Positions 6,270 to 10,508 of a DNA stretch of 10,508 nucleotides are shown one piece after another (the stretch's first letter is position 1; each line of letters opens with the position of its first letter). The notes beneath the pieces were generated by a model that was not told the origin of the DNA, did not search any database, and was given only the letters and a program-made list of their open reading frames with translations. Made by a program: the position numbers and the translations under genes. Origin of the DNA: Bacteroidetes bacterium UBA955 (GTDB lineage Bacteria > Bacteroidota > Bacteroidia > NS11-12g > UBA955); assembly GCA_002293105.1 (NCBI GenBank), contig DBCP01000014.1, positions 4,575 to 15,082 on the forward strand. The letters run 5' to 3'.

Positions 6270-7211
6270 ATGTCAGTATTAGTTTTTGCTGAAATCAGCG
6301 ACGGAAAATTCAAGAAAGCTTCTTACGAAGCTGTTTCATACGGTCGTCAGGTTGCAGACCTGATTGGCAGCAAGGTAGTTGCTTTGGCGATGGGCCAGGG
6401 TGCAGATGCGGGTGAGTTGGGCAATTATGGTGCTCATACTGTAAAGTCTATTTCTGTGGGCGAAGCTTTTACAGCCGACGCGTATGCGGCGGCGGTCAAT
6501 GCCATCGCGAACGAAGTGAGCGCTACCGTTGTCATCATTAGCAATACCTACACAGGAAAATCATTGGCCCCACGCGTGGCCCAATTGATGAATGCCTCAT
6601 TGGCAACCAATGTCGTTAGCTTGCCAGACACCAGCAATGGTTTCTCTGTGAAGCGCGGTGTATTCTCTGGAAAAGCTTTTGCTTATGTAAACTTGAGTCG
6701 CAACAGTAAAGTGTTGGCCATCACACCAAACTCGTTTGAAATTAAAACCTTCGGAGAAACCGCTGCCATTGAAAACAGTAGCGTCTCTGTTGGATCTAGC
6801 AGCATCAACATCGATGCCGTCAATAAAGTTACCGGTAAAATTCCTTTGACAGAAGCTGAAGTTGTGATCAGTGGTGGTCGTGGTTTGAAAGGACCAGAGA
6901 ACTGGCATTTGATCGAAGATTTGGCTACTGCATTGGGAGCCGCTACTGCTTGCTCTAAACCCGTAAGCGATATGGATTGGCGTCCGCATAGTGAGCACGT
7001 TGGACAAACCGGAATCACTATCAAGCCCAATTTGTACATTGCCGTAGGTATTTCTGGAGCGATCCAGCACTTGGCAGGGGTTAGTTCAAGCAAAGTAATT
7101 GTGGCCATCAACAAAGATCCAGAAGCACCCTTTTTCAAGGCTGCGGATTATGGCATTGTTGGCGACGCCTTCGAAATCATGCCACAACTGATTGCGGCAG
7201 CAAAAAGTTAA
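6270..7211 (+). CDS. etfA: Electron transfer flavoprotein subunit alpha
   Basis: 313 residues, normal for EtfA. The N-terminal ETF domain (about 1-185) starts MSVLVFAEISDGKFKKASYE. The C-terminal FAD-binding domain (about 190-313) has ISGGRGLKGPENW (200-212), the flavin-contacting HVGQTG (243-248), LYIAVGISGAIQHLAG (255-270), IVAINKDPEAPFF (277-289) and ADYGIVGDAFE (292-302). The FAD domain is complete, so the subunit should bind FAD. Where human EtfA has a conserved arginine near the flavin (ASRAAVD), this protein reads CSKPVSD, with Lys230 at that place in my by-eye alignment. I recall this as usual for Bacteroidota. The stop-to-start distance from etfB is 1 nt (TAA-T-ATG), indicating translational coupling and equal subunit supply. 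The bifunctional-nuclease gene follows after 25 nt. Confidence 0.97.
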   Translation: MSVLVFAEISDGKFKKASYEAVSYGRQVADLIGSKVVALAMGQGADAGELGNYGAHTVKSISVGEAFTADAYAAAVNAIANEVSATVVIISNTYTGKSLAPRVAQLMNASLATNVVSLPDTSNGFSVKRGVFSGKAFAYVNLSRNSKVLAITPNSFEIKTFGETAAIENSSVSVGSSSINIDAVNKVTGKIPLTEAEVVISGGRGLKGPENWHLIEDLATALGAATACSKPVSDMDWRPHSEHVGQTGITIKPNLYIAVGISGAIQHLAGVSSSKVIVAINKDPEAPFFKAADYGIVGDAFEIMPQLIAAAKS

Positions 7212-7236
7212 TTAAACAAAAACCGAAATAAAATCC

Positions 7237-7860
7237 ATGAGTAATCGCGTAGAAATGGTTATTAGGAACATCGTTCCTGCGCATTCTCACGGTGCTTATA
7301 CCCTGTACCTCAAGGAACTCAACGGCAATCGCATCCTCCCCATCATCATCGGAGGGTTTGAAGCGCAAGCCATCGCCATGGAATTGGAAGGCATGAAACC
7401 TACAAGGCCCATGACACACGATTTATTTTCAAACGCCTTGAGGGAATTCGATATCACCGTTACCGAAATCAACATTCAACAGCTCGATGAAGGCATCTAT
7501 TACGCCGGAATTACCTGCTTGTGTGTAAATGATACCACTTCCAAATTAGTGGTATTGGACGCGCGCACCAGCGACGCCATCGCCATGGGCATCAAATTCA
7601 GATGTCCGATTTTTTGTGTAGAGAAAATCCTTGACGAAGCCTCTTACAACGACGAACGAAGCGATGAATTTGATGATGAAGAAACCCCAGGTCAGTTGGT
7701 TGACGATTTAATCGAACCCACTGCCAATGTGGCCTCCAACACCGGATTTTCCAAATTCCCAATGGAAGAGTTGGAGCAAATGCTCGAAGACGCCATCAAC
7801 GATGAAGACTATGGCAAGGCAGCAAAAATTCGGGATGAAATCAAGCGCAGAAACGGATAA
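7237..7860 (+). CDS. Bifunctional nuclease (BFN/DUF151) family protein with C-terminal UVR motif
   Basis: 207 residues. The BFN/DUF151 domain (about 5-135) shows LPIIIGGFEAQAIAMELEG (34-52), RPMTHDLFSNAL (57-68) and LDARTSDAIAMGIKFRCPIF (107-126), the family's core motifs. A very acidic linker (about 138-160) joins it to a UvrB/UvrC-type UVR helical hairpin (about 176-206: MEELEQMLEDAINDEDYGKA, then AKIRDEIKRR). UVR motifs mediate protein contacts. The name comes from plant BFN proteins with reported RNase and DNase activity; the bacterial role is poorly known, so nuclease activity is a family transfer, not something the sequence proves. The gene follows etfA after 25 A-rich nt with no obvious terminator, probably in the same transcript. 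I recall the etfB-etfA-BFN order from other Bacteroidota, which would suggest a functional link. Confidence 0.93.
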   Translation: MSNRVEMVIRNIVPAHSHGAYTLYLKELNGNRILPIIIGGFEAQAIAMELEGMKPTRPMTHDLFSNALREFDITVTEINIQQLDEGIYYAGITCLCVNDTTSKLVVLDARTSDAIAMGIKFRCPIFCVEKILDEASYNDERSDEFDDEETPGQLVDDLIEPTANVASNTGFSKFPMEELEQMLEDAINDEDYGKAAKIRDEIKRRNG

Positions 7861-7869
7861 ACCTGTATC

Positions 7870-8448
7870 ATGAAGTTTCCGAAGCAAAAATCAGTTTGGA
7901 CATTGGTGGTTGCCCTAGGAGTACTTACCCTATTCATTGCCGGATCTAGTAGCGAATCGTTGGGCTCGCCCGACAAAAACCGCGACGGATGCAAAATCAA
8001 TCACCATCTAGTTTTAAATTCAATCACTTCTGCTGATACCTTACCCATCATCACACGACAGCAATTGTCGGGAACTTGGATTTACCGCAGCATCGACACT
8101 TTTCATCAGGGATTGGGCAATAGACCCGGCGGGATTTATACCGCAGGCAAAATTATCAGTGGGCAAATGGTACCCTTAGCTCTTGCATCAAGCGACACAA
8201 TGCGAATTGCTGAAAATGGTCCGTTTTTCTACTCAATACACGCAATCAACAAAAAAGCTTGGGGACGTGCCCGAGTGGAAGTTTGTGACCTACCCTTTTG
8301 CAGAACCGGACACCAATTGGCACTCTACTACGACCAAGGATCCACAACCCCAGAGCCCATTCGTAAATTCAGGATTCAACATTTTTCAGGGGATTCATTG
8401 GTGATACAGGAAGGGAATACCTATTTTCGCTATTCGCGAAGTAAATAA
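7870..8448 (+). CDS. Secreted or membrane-anchored protein of unknown function, possibly lipocalin-like
   Basis: 192 residues; I do not recognise a named family. Residues 1-7 are basic (MKFPKQK) and about 8-25 form one hydrophobic segment ending in small residues (FIAGSSSES). It is therefore exported or anchored; there is no lipobox cysteine. After a low-complexity linker the folded part (about 60-192) opens with QLSGTWIYRSID (65-76) and closes with short alternating strands (SLVIQEGNTYFRYSRSK, 176-192). A 'GTW' start with a strand-rich body and a C-terminal strand carrying aromatic and Arg residues resembles lipocalin-like proteins of Bacteroidota, but this is inference. The cysteines are C41, C139 and C144 (VCDLPFC); the last two could form a disulfide in the periplasm. 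The ATG is 9 nt after the nuclease gene stop, so it is likely the last gene of the etf operon. Confidence 0.8.
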   Translation: MKFPKQKSVWTLVVALGVLTLFIAGSSSESLGSPDKNRDGCKINHHLVLNSITSADTLPIITRQQLSGTWIYRSIDTFHQGLGNRPGGIYTAGKIISGQMVPLALASSDTMRIAENGPFFYSIHAINKKAWGRARVEVCDLPFCRTGHQLALYYDQGSTTPEPIRKFRIQHFSGDSLVIQEGNTYFRYSRSK

Positions 8449-8493
8449 ACACCACCCCTAGGTTCACTTATCACTCAAACAATTACCATACTG

Positions 8494-9330
8494 ATGCCTA
8501 TTTATTTGATTAACAACAATATTGTCTCTGAAGACACCCCCCATTTTACTCCCAATAGTCGCGGCTACCGCTATGGCGATGGTTTTTTTGAGAGTTGCGC
8601 GATGTGGCAAGGTAGAATATTGCAATTGCCCTTGCATGTTGATCGAATCAAGAAATCAGCCCTTTTATTAAAAATTAACCTTCCAAGTTGGTGGGATGAA
8701 ATCTCTTGGGAAACATCGGTGCTGAAAGCCTGCAGTGAGGCTGGATGGAAATCGGCACGCATAAGACTCACTTTTTTTCGCGAATCTGCTGGTTTGTATA
8801 CCCCTGACCAAATGGAAGCAACAGTGGTTACGGAGATTCAGCAAACCCAAAACAATTCCGCTTATCCATGGAACGAACAAGGCCTCACGTTGGGCACCTA
8901 CAAGGAATTGTCCAAAAACAACAACTTCACCTCTACCCTAAAAACCTGCTCAGCGCTAACCTACACCTTAGCTGGATTGTATGCCAAGGAACATGGACTA
9001 GATGATGTGGTCATTTTCAACGACTACGGCAGACCCTGCGAAACGGTGGCCTCGAATCTGTTTGTAGTGAAAGGCGAATTCATTCTCACCCCACCCATCT
9101 CAGAATATTGCATCGATGGTGTCATGCGCAAAGTGATCATTCACCTGGCAGATGCTTATGGATACAGCGTGCAGGAACGCCCCCTATCGGAAATCGATTT
9201 AACTTCAGCGGAAGAGATTTTTACAACCTCCGCCACCCGCGGCATTCGATGGGTTGGCAATTTCCAAGGCAAAGTACTGAAAAATGCGGTTGCCAAAGTC
9301 ATTTACGACCAACTAACCAAAGGGCTATAG
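8494..9330 (+). CDS. Class IV PLP-dependent aminotransferase family protein (aminodeoxychorismate lyase / branched-chain aminotransferase-like)
   Basis: 278 residues, the usual length of fold-type IV PLP enzymes. Family marks are NSRGYRYGDGFFES (21-34), LPLHVDRIKKSALLL (45-59) with the Arg of the substrate side, the PLP-binding Lys150 in STLKTCSALTYTLA (147-160), Glu183 in CETVASNLFVVKG (182-194), which contacts the pyridine nitrogen, and EIFTTSATRGIRWV (241-254) near the phosphate. The catalytic set is complete. Members of this fold include aminodeoxychorismate lyase (PabC, folate synthesis), branched-chain aminotransferase and D-amino acid aminotransferase. The short length and GDGFFES wording lean to the PabC side, but substrate cannot be settled by eye. 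It starts 45 nt after the preceding gene without a visible Shine-Dalgarno, so it may be co-transcribed with the etf operon or have its own promoter. It is convergent with pruA. Confidence 0.93.
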   Translation: MPIYLINNNIVSEDTPHFTPNSRGYRYGDGFFESCAMWQGRILQLPLHVDRIKKSALLLKINLPSWWDEISWETSVLKACSEAGWKSARIRLTFFRESAGLYTPDQMEATVVTEIQQTQNNSAYPWNEQGLTLGTYKELSKNNNFTSTLKTCSALTYTLAGLYAKEHGLDDVVIFNDYGRPCETVASNLFVVKGEFILTPPISEYCIDGVMRKVIIHLADAYGYSVQERPLSEIDLTSAEEIFTTSATRGIRWVGNFQGKVLKNAVAKVIYDQLTKGL

Positions 9331-9333
9331 CCC
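9322..9333. repeat. 12-bp perfect palindrome at the end of the aminotransferase gene
   Basis: GGGCTATAGCCC is a perfect 12-bp palindrome spanning the aminotransferase stop codon, in the convergent junction with pruA. Having no loop, it makes a poor RNA hairpin, and no T-run follows on either strand, so it is not a standard terminator. The remaining 53-nt gap (9331-9383) shows no other clear terminator. Confidence 0.3.
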
Positions 9334-9383
9334 ATATTTGGCGGAAAACATTCGGTAAGCGTTCATCAATGAGCAGATGGAAA

Positions 9384-10508
9384 TCAATCCGCCTGCAAGA
9401 AAGGATAGCGATAGTCGGTTGGTGGCACAAACGTCTCCTTAATGGTACGCTGACTCACCCAACGAAGCAAATTCACCTTCGCACCCGCTTTGTCGTTCGT
9501 TCCACTGCCTCTTCCACCACCAAAAGGTTGCTGACCTACCACCGCGCCTGTTGGCTTATCGTTGATATAGAAGTTGCCCGCACTGTTTCTCAAAGCCCAA
9601 GTGGCATCGGTGATGGCCTGACGGTCTTGCGCCAACACAGCCCCTGTTAACGCGTATTCACTGGTCTTGTCAACCACGTCAAACATATCGTTCCATTCGG
9701 CATCGGCATAGACCCAAATCGTTACTACTGGACCAAAAATCTCCTCACACATGGTGCGATAATGCGCCGATGGAGCAATCAAAATGGTGGGATCGATGAA
9801 ATAACCCTGACTCATGTCGCAATTTCCACCCCACAACACTTCTACCCCATCCGCTTTGGCTTGGTCGATGTAGCCCTTGATTTTATTGAAGGCGCGCTCA
9901 TCAATCACCGCATTCACGAAGTTTGTAAAGTCTTCTGTAGGTCCTACTTTGATGGTCGGCATTTCTGTCAACAATTTTGCTTTAACCGCTGGCCACAAAC
10001 TCTGAGGGATGTAAACGCGACTGGCAGCAGAGCATTTTTGTCCTTGAAACTCAAAAGAACCACGGATGATGGCGGTCACCAAAACATCCACATGGGCGCT
10101 GCTGTGAGCCAATATAAAATCCTTACCGCCAGTTTCTCCTACGATGCGGGGATAGCTGCGGTACTTGGCGATGTTGGTTCCGATGGTTTGCCAAATGTGT
10201 CTAAACACACCGGTGCTTCCTGTAAAGTGGATCCCTGAAAAATCTTTGTGATTGAAAATCACATCGCCAGTTTCTGGTCCATCTGCATACACCAAATTCA
10301 CAACGCCATCGGGCAATCCGGCTTCTTTGAAGATGCGCATCAACACGTTGGCGCTATAAATCTGTGAATCGGCGGGTTTCCAAACAATCACGTTGCCCAT
10401 CATGGCAGGTGCTGTAGGCAAGTTCCCCGCGATTGCGGTAAAGTTAAAGGGGGTTAAGGCGAAGATAAATCCTTCGAGCGGACGGTATTCCAAGCGATTC
10501 CAAATGCC
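9384..10508 (-). CDS. pruA: L-glutamate gamma-semialdehyde (1-pyrroline-5-carboxylate) dehydrogenase, N-terminus outside window
   Basis: The C-terminal 374 residues of an ALDH4A1-type P5C dehydrogenase, which oxidises glutamate semialdehyde to glutamate with NAD+ in proline breakdown. The frame is open to the window edge: GIWNR precedes LEYRPLEGF, so the TTG at 10493 is an internal Leu codon, not a start. Family length is about 540, so roughly 170 N-terminal residues are missing. Visible marks are PFNFTAIAGNLP, GNVIVWKP (NAD-binding), HFTGSTGVFRHIW, catalytic Glu in RIVGETGGKDF (codon 10136-10134), nucleophile Cys in FEFQGQKCSAASRVY (codon 10034-10032), EEIFGPV, and the C-terminal block AGNFYINDKPTGAVVGQQPF and RGSGTNDKAGA. 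The match to the animal mitochondrial enzyme is close along the whole visible length, and the C-terminus ends where expected. It is a stand-alone enzyme; whether an N-terminal PRODH domain is fused cannot be seen, though ALDH4-type proteins normally lack one. Confidence 0.96.
   Translation of the reverse strand, partial: GIWNRLEYRPLEGFIFALTPFNFTAIAGNLPTAPAMMGNVIVWKPADSQIYSANVLMRIFKEAGLPDGVVNLVYADGPETGDVIFNHKDFSGIHFTGSTGVFRHIWQTIGTNIAKYRSYPRIVGETGGKDFILAHSSAHVDVLVTAIIRGSFEFQGQKCSAASRVYIPQSLWPAVKAKLLTEMPTIKVGPTEDFTNFVNAVIDERAFNKIKGYIDQAKADGVEVLWGGNCDMSQGYFIDPTILIAPSAHYRTMCEEIFGPVVTIWVYADAEWNDMFDVVDKTSEYALTGAVLAQDRQAITDATWALRNSAGNFYINDKPTGAVVGQQPFGGGRGSGTNDKAGAKVNLLRWVSQRTIKETFVPPTDYRYPFLQAD

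Noticed and set aside
6597..7138. Two long minus-strand frames (157 and 151 aa) opposite etfA
   Set aside because: They lie wholly opposite a highly conserved coding gene and show no domain; they are products of codon bias on the other strand.
9108..9650. 180-aa plus-strand frame across the aminotransferase and pruA ends
   Set aside because: It is antisense to the conserved pruA C-terminus and out of frame with the aminotransferase, with low-complexity Arg/Ser/His-rich content typical of a shadow frame.
1..10508. Mobile element, CRISPR array, defence system, tRNA or rRNA
   Set aside because: No transposase, integrase, direct-repeat array, defence-type domain or structured RNA gene was seen on either strand; gene content is that of a core chromosome.

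Overview
The window reads as ordinary chromosome of a member of the Bacteroidota. Several things point there. Bacteroidota-type EtfB/EtfA are followed by a bifunctional-nuclease (DUF151) protein with a C-terminal UVR motif. Mpl has the wording typical of that phylum, and the P5C dehydrogenase is ALDH4A1-like. A NagZ-type glycosidase is fused to a serine hydrolase and ends its signal peptide in '...HAQ'. Shine-Dalgarno sequences are nearly absent, and the one good promoter resembles the TTTG / TAnnTTTG consensus. I see no mobile element, CRISPR array, tRNA, rRNA or prophage gene, and the genes are tightly packed. Genus cannot be fixed from the sequence alone.

Layout. (i) 1-859, minus: an ECF sigma factor followed after 1 nt by a single-pass membrane protein that runs off the left edge, probably its regulator. 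(ii) 860-1044: divergent intergenic gap with small inverted repeats. (iii) 1045-4122, plus: exported NagZ (GH3) / beta-lactamase-fold serine hydrolase fusion. Its 3' end overlaps by 28 bp the convergent mpl (4095-5444, minus), a muropeptide ligase. (iv) 5445-5536: short divergent promoter region. (v) 5537-8448, plus: etfB-etfA-bifunctional nuclease-secreted protein of unknown function, with gaps of 1, 25 and 9 nt, probably one transcript. (vi) 8494-9330, plus: class IV PLP aminotransferase/lyase. (vii) 9384-10508, minus: pruA, missing its N-terminus at the right edge.

How the genes fit together. The clearest functional theme is cell-wall recycling. The fusion protein could remove GlcNAc and, through its serine-hydrolase half, possibly the peptide from muropeptides, and Mpl next door re-uses freed peptide. 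EtfAB and PruA belong to electron transfer and amino-acid (proline) catabolism. Nothing here is clearly an undescribed system. The best leads are the NagZ/serine-hydrolase fusion beside mpl, the sigma/membrane-protein pair, and the secreted 192-aa protein at the end of the etf operon.
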